Source of the DNA: Rhodocyclaceae bacterium
Lineage (GTDB): Bacteria > Pseudomonadota > Gammaproteobacteria > Burkholderiales > Rhodocyclaceae
Direction: 5' to 3'
NCBI GenBank assembly: GCA_023383815.1
Contig: JAHDYG010000002.1
Span: 1-64,000 of the forward strand
DNA length: 64,000 nucleotides
This document shows positions 42,403 through 51,075 of the stretch, piece by piece; position 1 is the stretch's first letter; every line of letters begins with the position of its first letter. The position numbers and the translations under genes were made by a program. Below the pieces are notes generated by a model. That model was not told where the DNA came from, ran no database searches, and was given only the letters and a program-made list of their open reading frames with translations.

Positions 42403-44784
42403 ATGAGCGAACCGCGCACGCAACAGGTGGAGCATCTGTACGAGCAGGCCCTTGAGGCGCAGCGCCGTGGGCGCGGCAGGGCGGCGGAGGCCGCCTACCG
42501 GGCACTGCTGGAGCTCCAGCCCGATCACGACGATGCGCTGCATAATCTTGGCCTCATCGCGATGCAGACCGGACGTCCGCTCGACGGGATTGGCTTGCTG
42601 CGACAGGCGTTCGAGTACAACCCCAACAAGCTGTATTTCTGGACCAACTATGGAAAGGCCCTGATCGCGGTCGGCGAGCTCGAACTGGCCGAGGATCTCG
42701 AGCGTGCAGGTAAACGCGCCGGAATCCGCCACCCCGAATGGGAGCAGTTTCTTGCGCTCGTTTCCCAGGAGCGAAAGCTGCGCAAGGGGCTCGGCGGGCG
42801 ACGGGCCACACTGCCGGATCTGACTCAGGCGCGGCGCGCGATCGCATCCGGGGATCGGGATCGCCTCGAGGCTGCCTGGTCCACCGTATCGCGATCGGGG
42901 GTTCTGCACCCCAAGCTCGCCTGGCTTGAGGGCATGGTCTGGCTCCAGCGTGGTCGGCCGCAACAGGCGCTGCCCATCCTGAGACGGGCTGCGGCAATGC
43001 TGCCTGACGACTGGGAGACCTGGGCCGGACTCGGGAACTGCGTCGTCGCGCTCGGGCATCGCGAACTGGCAGCGCAGCTCTACTCGAATGCATTGCGCCT
43101 CGATCCTCGGAACGAAGGCTTGCGTGCGGATGTGGTCAATCTCTATGTTGACAGCGACCGTCCGGAGTCCGCACTGGCGGTCGCGGCAGAAGCTCCGGGC
43201 GGGCTACAGGCGATCACTTCACCCGAGTTGCTCGCAGGCATCGGACGTGCGCTGAAGCTGCGCAAGCGCGGTGAGGAAGCGCTTGACCTGTTTGACCGAG
43301 CGGTGAAGCTTGCTCCTGACGATGCACGCATCCTGGCCGAGCGGGCCGACTGTTTCGAACTGGGTGGCTTGTATGAGGAGGCGCTGGCGGACTGGAAGGC
43401 TGTGTCGCGTCTTCGAGATACTGCGTTTCGCGAAGCAGGGGTGCGGGCGGCGGCACTGCAGGCGGAACTCGGACGGCCCGATCGTGCGTGGCGTGAACTC
43501 ATCGAGTATTCCTCGGTGCTCGATCGGTCTGCGCAGGAAAAATACTTCAAATCCACGTTGTTTACGATCAACTACGCGATTGAACCGGACGAAGCCGAGA
43601 TCTTTGCGCTGTACCGCGAATTCGAACGGCGTTTCATGCAGGTTGCACGCCTGCCATCGCGTACGCCCTCCACTCGGGAAGGCAACCGGAAGATTCGCAT
43701 CGGCTACGTTTCCGGCGACTTCCGGCTGCATTCGGCAACCTTTTTCGCTCTTCCCTTGCTGGAGAACCACGATCGGGACCTGTTTGAAGTCTTTGCCTAT
43801 TCCACCGTGCAAACCAAGTTCGAGGATGAATGGACCGAGCGTTTCCGGCGCTGCGTGGATCACTATGTGCGGGTAGCGCAGATTGACGACGACACTTTGG
43901 CCCAGCGGATCGTAAACGACGGAATCGACGTTCTCGTTGACCTCTCCGGACATACTGTCGGAGGCAGGCTGGGGGTATTTGCGCGCCGACCGGCTCCGGT
44001 TTCCGTGACCTGGCTGGGCTACGGGTATACGACCGGCCTTTCCACGATCGACTGGTTTCTTGCGGATGAACTGCTTGTGCCCAAAGGGAGCGAGCAGTAC
44101 TTCTCCGAACGGCCGTGGTATCTGAAACGCCCCTATCTCGTCTATCGACCGGACGAAGCGGCAATGGGCGAGTGCGGGCCCTTGCCTGCGCTCGAGCGTG
44201 GGCATGTCGTGTTCGGGACCTTGTCGCGGACCATCCGCATCAACGATCGCCTGCTTTCTGTCTGGGGCGAGATCCTGCGGCGCGTGCCGGGCTCGAAACT
44301 CCATATCGACAACAAGCATGTGCGCCATCCTTCCGCACGCAAGCTGTTTCTGGAGCGCTGCCTGGCGCAGGGCATCGCCGAGGATCGCCTGATCCTCGAA
44401 TACCATTCGCCGCCGTGGGATGTGCTGCGGTCGTTCGACCTCACGCTCGACTGCTTCCCCCATAACTCCGGCACGACCCTGTTCGAGAGTGCCTTCATGG
44501 GGGTGCCGTTCGTGACGCTCGCCGACCGGCCCTCGGTCGGCCGGATCGGCAGTTCGGTTGCGCATGGTCTTGGCCATCCCGAATGGGTCGCCCAGACTGA
44601 AGCGGAGTATGTCGAGAAGGCGGTTGCCATGGTCGCTGACCTCGATCGGCTCGCTGCGCTGCGCGCCGGTCTGCGCGAGCAGATGAAGGCGGGTCCGTTG
44701 ATGGATGAGGCCGGATTCGCGCGCAGCGTGGAGGAGGCTTACCTCGGAATGTGCGAGGCCGCGCGCGTGAAGGCCGCATCGTGA
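42403..44784 (+). CDS. TPR protein with O-GlcNAc-transferase-like (GT41/SPINDLY) domain, copy 1
   Basis: A 793-residue cytoplasmic protein. N-terminal tetratricopeptide repeats span about residues 8-400 (for example ALLELQPDHDDALHNLGLIA and ALRLDPRNEGLRADVVNLYV). The C-terminal catalytic region starts at about 430 with KIRIGYVSGDFRLHSATFFA and continues with VLVDLSGHTVGGRLGVFARR, VTWLGYGYTTGLSTIDWFLA and the UDP-sugar site DLTLDCFPHNSGTTLFESAF. Family members add GlcNAc or another sugar to Ser/Thr of proteins. ATG 42403 has a GGAG-type site just before. It forms a tandem with the next gene. Confidence 0.9.
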   Translation: MSEPRTQQVEHLYEQALEAQRRGRGRAAEAAYRALLELQPDHDDALHNLGLIAMQTGRPLDGIGLLRQAFEYNPNKLYFWTNYGKALIAVGELELAEDLERAGKRAGIRHPEWEQFLALVSQERKLRKGLGGRRATLPDLTQARRAIASGDRDRLEAAWSTVSRSGVLHPKLAWLEGMVWLQRGRPQQALPILRRAAAMLPDDWETWAGLGNCVVALGHRELAAQLYSNALRLDPRNEGLRADVVNLYVDSDRPESALAVAAEAPGGLQAITSPELLAGIGRALKLRKRGEEALDLFDRAVKLAPDDARILAERADCFELGGLYEEALADWKAVSRLRDTAFREAGVRAAALQAELGRPDRAWRELIEYSSVLDRSAQEKYFKSTLFTINYAIEPDEAEIFALYREFERRFMQVARLPSRTPSTREGNRKIRIGYVSGDFRLHSATFFALPLLENHDRDLFEVFAYSTVQTKFEDEWTERFRRCVDHYVRVAQIDDDTLAQRIVNDGIDVLVDLSGHTVGGRLGVFARRPAPVSVTWLGYGYTTGLSTIDWFLADELLVPKGSEQYFSERPWYLKRPYLVYRPDEAAMGECGPLPALERGHVVFGTLSRTIRINDRLLSVWGEILRRVPGSKLHIDNKHVRHPSARKLFLERCLAQGIAEDRLILEYHSPPWDVLRSFDLTLDCFPHNSGTTLFESAFMGVPFVTLADRPSVGRIGSSVAHGLGHPEWVAQTEAEYVEKAVAMVADLDRLAALRAGLREQMKAGPLMDEAGFARSVEEAYLGMCEAARVKAAS

Positions 44785-44794
44785 AGGTGTGGGC

Positions 44795-46966
44795 GTGACC
44801 CACGAGGCTCGACTGGCCGAGGCACTCCAGTTTCACCGGAGCGGGGATCTCGCGAGCGCCGAGCGGCTGTACCGGGAACTTCTTGCCGTGGTGCCGGACC
44901 ATGCCGATCTGCTGCAGTATCTGGGCGTGCTCTACATGCAGACCGGTCGCAGCGGGGAAGGCTTGTCGACCCTGCATCGTGCAGTGGAAGTGAGCGCACC
45001 GAATCAGTCACTGTGGTTCAACTACGTCAAAGCCGCACTTGCCGCAGATCCCGGGCGCGTCGGTGTCGCCGACTATGTCCGTGGTCGAACGTGGGGCGTG
45101 CCGGCGAGCGAGCTTCGGGCGCTCGCCGAGCAGGTGTTCACCCAGGCCGTCGATGCGCGGGATTTTGCGCGCGCGCGCGAACTTGCGAACGAGATCTGCC
45201 GCGACCATGCCGACTGGTCAGCCGGATGGCTGGCGATGGCGCTTTGCGATCTCGGCGAGGAGCGCTACCGGGCTGCCCTTGGTCCGCTGGAAAGACTTGT
45301 CGCGATCGAGCCGGGGAATGGCTCCGCATGGGGGTATCTCGGCTGCTGCCTGACGGAGCTGGAGGAGTTCGAACGGGCGCTGGATTGCTTCAGGAAGGCT
45401 TTGGCGATTCACCCGAACGATCTCGCGATTCTTGACAATGCAGCCAATGCCGCGCTCCGGATGCGTGCATTCGGACTCGCCGAGGAGCTCTCGCGGCGAT
45501 CGATTGCGGCTGGCAATCCGAGTGCTTCTCCTCATGCAATTCTCGTCACTGCCTTGTTCGGGCTCAAGCACCTGGATGAAGCCATCCGGCTCGGGAGGGA
45601 GTTCCGGAAACGCTTTCCGGCCAACAAGGAACTGCTCGCCGGACTGGCCGATGCGTTGAAGGAAAGTGCCTTCGGGATCGATGAGGCGCTCGAAGTGTAT
45701 CGTGAAGCTCTGTCGATTGCGCCGGAGGATGGCTATCTCTTCGGGCGCACCCTGTTCGTGCTGAACTATCACCCTGAGCGCAGCGCCGAAGAGATTTTCG
45801 CAGCTTATCAGGAGTACGATCAGCGGTTCTGTTCCCGTATAGAGCGACTCCCCGGGAGGGTACCGGTCCGGCGTGAGCGTTTGCGCGTCGGATACGTTTC
45901 GGCGGATTTCCGCAGCCACGCTGCTGCCTGGTTCATCGAACCACTGTTTGCACACCATGACCGGAGCGATTTCGAGCTTTTTGCCTTTTCCGGCGTGCTG
46001 AATGAAGATGCCCACAGCGAGCGCTTCAGAGGGTTTTCGGACGCCTGGATCCGGACGTCCGGGTTGAACGACCTGGAGCTGGCGGAGCGTATCCGCAGTG
46101 CCGGAATCGACATTCTGGTCGATCTTTCCGGTCACACGGATGGCCACCGCCTGCCGGTGTTCGCGCGGCGGCCGGCCTCGGTGTCAATGAGCTGGCTGGG
46201 CTTTGGCTACACGACGGGCCTGTCGTCGATCGACTGGTTTCTTGCGGATGGCATCATGGTGCCGTCCGGCTTCGATCCTCTCTTCTCCGAGAAGGTGTGG
46301 CGCTTGCCACGACCGTCGCTGACCTATCGCGCCCCGGACGGCATGCCTGCCCCGGAGGAGACGGCTGCCATGCGCGGGCAGGGGCCGATCGTGTTCGGAA
46401 GCCTTTCGCGCGCGATCCGGATCAACGCACGAGTGGTTCGTGCCTGGGCTTCGATCCTGAAGGCTGTGCCCGACGCACGGCTGATGATCAACAGCGAAAC
46501 CTTTCTGGATTCCGGCGTGCGTCAGCGTTACGTCGACGAGTTTTCCCGCAGCGGGATCGCGGCGGAGCGGCTCGATCTTGGCTACACGCAGGGCGCGGGA
46601 AACCTGCTGCGCAGAATCGACGTCTCGCTCGATTGCTTTCCGCACAACTCCGGCACCACGCTGTTCGACAGCCTCTACATGGGGGTGCCCTTTGTCACGC
46701 TCGCCAGCCGCCCTTCAGTCGGGCGGATCGGGTCGATGGTCGCGAATGGCGTCGGGCACCCGGAGTGGATTGCCGCGAGCGAGGAAGAGTATGTGGCACG
46801 CGCGGTCGAGCTTGCACGGGATCTGCCGCGGCTCAAGACCCTGCGCCGGAGCTTGCGGGGTGAAATGGAGCGCAGTGCGCTGATGGACGGGGCCGACTTC
46901 ACCCGTCACGTTGAAGCGGCCTACCGCTCGATGTGGGATCTTCACATGCAAGGGGCTACACGGTGA
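44795..46966 (+). CDS. TPR protein with O-GlcNAc-transferase-like (GT41/SPINDLY) domain, copy 2
   Basis: A 723-residue paralogue of the preceding gene, same architecture: TPR head (YRELLAVVPDHADLLQYLGV, FRKALAIHPNDLAILDNAAN) and GT41 region (RLRVGYVSADFRSHAAAWFI, ILVDLSGHTDGHRLPVFARR, SMSWLGFGYTTGLSSIDWFL, DVSLDCFPHNSGTTLFDSLY). GTG 44795 is favoured because GAAGG lies seven bases before; GTG 44789 is possible. The spacing of ten bases indicates co-transcription. The two copies differ clearly outside the catalytic motifs, so they may have different acceptors or act as a pair. Confidence 0.9.
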   Translation: MTHEARLAEALQFHRSGDLASAERLYRELLAVVPDHADLLQYLGVLYMQTGRSGEGLSTLHRAVEVSAPNQSLWFNYVKAALAADPGRVGVADYVRGRTWGVPASELRALAEQVFTQAVDARDFARARELANEICRDHADWSAGWLAMALCDLGEERYRAALGPLERLVAIEPGNGSAWGYLGCCLTELEEFERALDCFRKALAIHPNDLAILDNAANAALRMRAFGLAEELSRRSIAAGNPSASPHAILVTALFGLKHLDEAIRLGREFRKRFPANKELLAGLADALKESAFGIDEALEVYREALSIAPEDGYLFGRTLFVLNYHPERSAEEIFAAYQEYDQRFCSRIERLPGRVPVRRERLRVGYVSADFRSHAAAWFIEPLFAHHDRSDFELFAFSGVLNEDAHSERFRGFSDAWIRTSGLNDLELAERIRSAGIDILVDLSGHTDGHRLPVFARRPASVSMSWLGFGYTTGLSSIDWFLADGIMVPSGFDPLFSEKVWRLPRPSLTYRAPDGMPAPEETAAMRGQGPIVFGSLSRAIRINARVVRAWASILKAVPDARLMINSETFLDSGVRQRYVDEFSRSGIAAERLDLGYTQGAGNLLRRIDVSLDCFPHNSGTTLFDSLYMGVPFVTLASRPSVGRIGSMVANGVGHPEWIAASEEEYVARAVELARDLPRLKTLRRSLRGEMERSALMDGADFTRHVEAAYRSMWDLHMQGATR

Positions 46967-47006
46967 GCGATGTAGAGTTCGGCAAGGCCGAGATGGTAAG
47001 CGGCTC

Positions 47007-47801
47007 GTGATCCAGCGGATCATGCGCCCGACCCGTCTGGTCTGGCCCTTCCTGTGGCGCGAACTGAAGGAGCAGTACGCCGGTCTTTCGCTCGGCGTGC
47101 TGTGGTCCATCCTGCAGCCGGTCATTCTGGTGATGGTGTACTGGGCCGTGTTCTCCACCATCATGCAGGTGCGCGTGCCCGGCATCGGTTCCGGGAGCGA
47201 TCTGCCTTTCATCGTTTTTCTTCTGGCGGGAATCCTGCCCTGGTTCATGGTCCAGGAAGGGGTCACCCGGGCGTCTTCCGCCCTGATCGCGCGCCGGGCG
47301 GTGATCCGCAAGGTGAGCTTTCCGAGCTATGTCTTCATCGGTGCGATCGCCGGGGCGGTGATCCTGCGCTACGGGCTGGTCTACCTGGGTTTCCTGTTTG
47401 TGTTCTTTTTCTGGTCCGGCGGGGTTTCCGCGCAGCAGATCCTGATCGTGCCGATCCTTCTCGCCCTGTTGAGCCTGATGATCGTCGGACTCGGACTATT
47501 GCTCTCTTCGGTCACGGTGTTCTTCCGGGATCTTGAGCAGATCCTGCCGCCCGTCCTGATGGTGACGCTCTTCACGTCACCGACGCTCTATCCCTCATCC
47601 ATGGTTCCGGAAGCCTATCAGCGGCTGATCTATGCCAATCCGTATTCCGTCTGGGCCCAGTCGTTCCAGGGCATCGTGCTCTGGGATCGTGCTCCGTCCC
47701 TTGCGGCGATGCTGGCGCTCGTCCTGATGGCAGGCGTGGCCCTGGTCGCCGGTGTATTCGCGTTCCGGCGCCTGCAGCCGGGCTTTGCGGACGTGCTCTG
47801 A
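47007..47801 (+). CDS. wzm: Polysaccharide ABC-2 transporter permease (Wzm)
   Basis: A 264-residue inner-membrane permease with six helices, typical of O-antigen/teichoic/capsule ABC exporters. It starts PTRLVWPFLWRELKEQYAGL, the amphipathic N-terminal helix of this family, and has LGVLWSILQPVILVMVYWAV and the loop FFRDLEQILPPVLMV. The start is uncertain (GTG 47007 or ATG 47022). It follows the GT41 pair after 40 bases. The matching ATPase lies immediately downstream but on the other strand. Confidence 0.9.
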   Translation: MIQRIMRPTRLVWPFLWRELKEQYAGLSLGVLWSILQPVILVMVYWAVFSTIMQVRVPGIGSGSDLPFIVFLLAGILPWFMVQEGVTRASSALIARRAVIRKVSFPSYVFIGAIAGAVILRYGLVYLGFLFVFFFWSGGVSAQQILIVPILLALLSLMIVGLGLLLSSVTVFFRDLEQILPPVLMVTLFTSPTLYPSSMVPEAYQRLIYANPYSVWAQSFQGIVLWDRAPSLAAMLALVLMAGVALVAGVFAFRRLQPGFADVL

Positions 47802-47885
47802 GAACGGCTTGGCAGTTTGATGAGCGGATCGCCGAGGGTCACGACCCGGCGGCGGATCCGGGTCGGTTTGTCGAGTAAAGGGTGT

Positions 47886-49052
47886 TCAACGGATCTGCCA
47901 CTGATTCGGAAAATGACACACCCCGCGCTCCTGGGACTCCTTCCGCACGCTCAGGCCCGGCTCCGCAAGCGTTCTTTCGTGGTAGATCAGCACACCCGAA
48001 TCGTCGAATGCGCGTGCGTGCAGCCAGTAGTGGCCGCCCATCAACTGGATCGCAGGAAAGCGCACGACGATCTCGCGCTTCTGGCCACGCAGGGCAGGCT
48101 GGCCCGAGAGGTGGGTTCCAGTGGCATAGACACCGTAGTCGCTTCCATACTTGATTGAAAGCATGACGTGATAGGGGAGGTCATCCGAGGCGCATTCGGT
48201 CACGATCCGGATCGTGAGGTCGTCTCCGCGCGAGATCGGAAGCGTATTGAGGATTTCGACCGACGCGATCCTGACGGGCGCTTCAGCGCCGTTGCCGGCT
48301 TCCTGCCCGGTGCCGCTGCGTCCGAGCTGGTAGGCTTCATAGGCGGTGGTGACGTGTGCGGTTTCGCCGAACTGGCGGATCCTGCCGTTCTGCATCCAGA
48401 TCGTGTCCTCGCAGATCATGCCGATCTGGTAGGTGCTGTGTGAGCAGAACACGATCGTACGCCCACGCTGCTTGATTCCGAGGATGTGGTCGATGCACTT
48501 TTTCTGGAAGTGGGCGTCACCGACCGAAAGGGCCTCGTCGATGATCAGGATCTCGGGGTCGAGCAGGGTGATGGTCGAAAACGCGAGGCGCATGACCATT
48601 CCGGTGGAATAGGTCTTGATCGGGCGGTCAATGAAGGGAGCGAGTTCCGAGAACTCGACGATCTCGTCAAAGCGTGCCCGCATCGCGGCGGGCGCAACCC
48701 CCAGAACGTCGCCGTAAAAGAAGATGTTCTGCCGTCCGGTGAACTCCGGATGAAATCCGACGCCGAGTTCGAGCAGCCCGAGCACAGAGCCGTTGCGCTC
48801 GATCGTGCCCCGGGTCGGCGTCAGGCTGCCAGCGATCAACTGCAGCAGCGTGCTCTTGCCTGAACCGTTATCGCCGACGATGCCGAGGCAACGGCCTGCC
48901 TCCAGTTCGAAGCTCACGCCCTCGAGCGCGTGAAAGTCGGAATGGCGTCTGTCGCGAAAGAGGAGTTCCTTCAGGCGATCGGCCGGCTTGGCGTAGACCT
49001 GATAGATCTTGTGCAGATCATGGACGCGCAGGGCGAAGGGGCGAGAGCTCAT
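47886..49052 (-). CDS. wzt: O-antigen ABC transporter ATPase with carbohydrate-binding C-terminus (Wzt)
   Basis: A 388-residue ATPase. Residues 1-240 are the ABC domain: Walker A GIVGDNGSGKSTLLQL, signature YSTGMVMRLAFS (a degenerate LSGGQ usual in Wzt), Walker B LLDPEILIIDEAL. Residues about 265-388 form a beta-sandwich of the Wzt C-terminal type, which recognises the modified end of the finished glycan before export. The start at 49050-49052 is placed where coding character begins. Convergent with wzm, which is unusual since the two normally form one operon. Confidence 0.9.
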   Translation of the reverse strand: MSSRPFALRVHDLHKIYQVYAKPADRLKELLFRDRRHSDFHALEGVSFELEAGRCLGIVGDNGSGKSTLLQLIAGSLTPTRGTIERNGSVLGLLELGVGFHPEFTGRQNIFFYGDVLGVAPAAMRARFDEIVEFSELAPFIDRPIKTYSTGMVMRLAFSTITLLDPEILIIDEALSVGDAHFQKKCIDHILGIKQRGRTIVFCSHSTYQIGMICEDTIWMQNGRIRQFGETAHVTTAYEAYQLGRSGTGQEAGNGAEAPVRIASVEILNTLPISRGDDLTIRIVTECASDDLPYHVMLSIKYGSDYGVYATGTHLSGQPALRGQKREIVVRFPAIQLMGGHYWLHARAFDDSGVLIYHERTLAEPGLSVRKESQERGVCHFPNQWQIR

Positions 49053-49065
49053 GCGGCGGGATGGA

Positions 49066-50052
49066 TCATTTTCCGGCGTCGTGGATCGGAATCGTGCGCT
49101 GGTCGCGCCGGGGGCGTGCTTCACGAGCGATCAGCCGCTCCCGGATTTCTTGTGCCTGCGTGATTGCGCCCGGAGAAGGTGGCTGCGGACTCCAGCCTTT
49201 CATCTTGCCGCGGACCCGGGAGATTCGCTGATTGAAGTGAAAATACTCCGGATCGGGCTTGTAGTCGCAGGCCTTGCACAGATCGGAAACGCTCCGGTCG
49301 CCACGGTTCAATGCCGATCGCAGAGCCGAGAACCGGGGGCCGAACCAGGCTTGCAGGACGGTTTGTGTCGACACGTCGCCCATGACGTTGCGCGCTTCGA
49401 GATCATGGCAGCAGGAGAGCACCTTGCCATCGGGCTTGATGTAGAGCGCATAGTTCGGAAGGTCGCAGAAGCCGGCAACGGGCTTTCCTGCATACTGAGG
49501 AATGTTGCCGGCGCGCCCGACCCAGTCGGTGAAGACAGTCCGGTCGATATGCTCGACCTTTCCGGGGTGGGCAGAGGCCGCGTACTTCAGCAAGGGCTGG
49601 ATGCGGATGAGGCTTTCTGCGTCGTAGGAGTTGACCATCAGCCAGTCAAGCCCGCATGAGAACAGGCGGTCCATCCGCTCCTGCGTGAGGATGTCTCCGT
49701 TGCTGACCAGCACGTGGCAGGCGTTCGGCAACATCAGGGCGGCATAGCGGACGAGTTCATAGATCCGCTTGTCGGTCAGCGGCTCGTTGAGGCTGAAGAG
49801 CGAAATCCGCCCGGCGAAGCGCATCGCTGAAAGTTCGTCGATGATGCGGAAGAAGACCTCGGCCGACATGCGCGTGACCGGAACTTCTTCCTTGATTCCA
49901 AACAGGCAGAAGTGGCAGCGCCGTGTGCATACGCTGTTGGTCTCGATGTTTACCTGGACGAAGCGGCGGGCAGGCAGCTTCCACTCGAAGTACCTGCGGT
50001 AATAAAAATTCTTCGCCAATGCGACCAGACCTGCTTTCAAGTCTGCGGCCAT
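49066..50052 (-). CDS. Radical SAM / SPASM-domain protein
   Basis: A 328-residue enzyme. The radical-SAM cluster motif is CTRRCHFC (Cys42, 46, 49), followed by FSLNEPLTDKRIYELVRY. The C-terminal cysteines (YIKPDGKVLSCCHDLEARN, DLCKACDYK) fit a SPASM auxiliary cluster region. Such proteins occur in O-antigen and glycan clusters without a known reaction; others modify ribosomal peptides, but no precursor peptide was recognised nearby. It lies 13 bases upstream of wzt on the same strand, so the two form a unit. Confidence 0.86.
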   Translation of the reverse strand: MAADLKAGLVALAKNFYYRRYFEWKLPARRFVQVNIETNSVCTRRCHFCLFGIKEEVPVTRMSAEVFFRIIDELSAMRFAGRISLFSLNEPLTDKRIYELVRYAALMLPNACHVLVSNGDILTQERMDRLFSCGLDWLMVNSYDAESLIRIQPLLKYAASAHPGKVEHIDRTVFTDWVGRAGNIPQYAGKPVAGFCDLPNYALYIKPDGKVLSCCHDLEARNVMGDVSTQTVLQAWFGPRFSALRSALNRGDRSVSDLCKACDYKPDPEYFHFNQRISRVRGKMKGWSPQPPSPGAITQAQEIRERLIAREARPRRDQRTIPIHDAGK

Positions 50053-50244
50053 GGTGTCGATTGTCCGTGCGTTGCAACTAATAGGCGCGGGATTCACGTG
50101 ATCTTCGGGCAGAGCGATCCCGCTGGGTTGGGCTGCGAATGGTAGCACAAGGTGCCTCACCCGAACGAGCGCAGCCCCCGGCACGCGCGGCGCCGAACGC
50201 CTGCAACGATCCAGCATTTGCCGGCGTTTTCCCTGTCGTTTGCC

Positions 50245-50273
50245 TTGACGGAACAGGTGTCCCGAATGATACT
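50245..50273 (+). promoter_or_regulatory. Sigma-70 promoter of the CDP-sugar operon
   Basis: TTGACG, 17 bases, GATACT. Predicted start near 50280, 25 bases before the TTG start of rfbF. It lies in the 252-base divergent gap 50053-50304, otherwise without a recognised gene. Confidence 0.6.
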
Positions 50274-50304
50274 TCCCGGTTTATGCCGAACGGGGGGGAG
50301 TGCG

Positions 50305-51075
50305 TTGAAAGCGGTGATTCTGGCGGGTGGTCTGGGAACGCGGATCAGCGAAGAGACGCATCTTCGTCCGAAGCCGATGATCGAGATCGGGGGCCGGCCG
50401 ATCCTCTGGCACATCATGAAGACCTACTCTGCGCACGGGGTGAATGAGTTCGTGATCTGCTGCGGTTACAAGGGTTACCTCATCAAGGAGTACTTCGCGA
50501 ACTACTTCCTGCACATGTCCGATGTCACGTTCGACATGGTATCGAACTCGATGGAGGTGCATCAGCGCAAGGCCGAGCCTTGGCGTGTGACGCTGATCGA
50601 CACGGGCGAGGAGACCATGACCGGCGGGCGCCTGCGGCGCGTGCGCGAGCATCTGGGGGCGGACGAGACGTTCTGCTTTACCTACGGGGACGGCGTGGCT
50701 GACATCGACATCGGAGCGTCGATTGCCTTTCATCGCGAGCATGGACGCCTTGCAACCGTAACGGCCGTGCGCCCGCCCGGGCGGTTCGGTTCCCTGGATC
50801 GCGACGGGCAGGCGGTTCGAGGGTTCGTCGAGAAGCCGCGCGGGGAAGGGGGCTGGATCAACGGGGGGTATTTCGTCCTGTCTTCTGCGGTGATCGACTA
50901 CATCACGGGGGATGACACCGTCTGGGAGCTCGAGCCGCTCGCGAAGCTGGCGGCCGAGGATCAGCTCCGCGCCTGGGAGCACAGCGGCTTCTGGCAGCCG
51001 ATGGATACCCTTCGCGAGAAGCATCATCTGGAAGAACTCTGGGCGGGTGGTCAGGCACCCTGGAAGATCTGGTAA
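50305..51075 (+). CDS. rfbF: Glucose-1-phosphate cytidylyltransferase RfbF
   Basis: Makes CDP-glucose, the first step of CDP-6-deoxyhexose synthesis. The 256-residue protein starts [20 protein letters not shown], the nucleotide-binding loop, and has [31 protein letters not shown] and the family end [20 protein letters not shown]. The TTG start has GGGGGGAG five bases upstream and matches the usual family length; no ATG fits. It overlaps rfbG (TAATG). Confidence 0.94.
   Translation: MKAVILAGGLGTRISEETHLRPKPMIEIGGRPILWHIMKTYSAHGVNEFVICCGYKGYLIKEYFANYFLHMSDVTFDMVSNSMEVHQRKAEPWRVTLIDTGEETMTGGRLRRVREHLGADETFCFTYGDGVADIDIGASIAFHREHGRLATVTAVRPPGRFGSLDRDGQAVRGFVEKPRGEGGWINGGYFVLSSAVIDYITGDDTVWELEPLAKLAAEDQLRAWEHSGFWQPMDTLREKHHLEELWAGGQAPWKIW

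Noticed and set aside
46963-47010. Small frame upstream of wzm as a ribosomal peptide precursor for the radical-SAM proteins
   Set aside because: Only 15 codons, no leader/core layout and no partner export gene; a coupling leader is the simpler reading.
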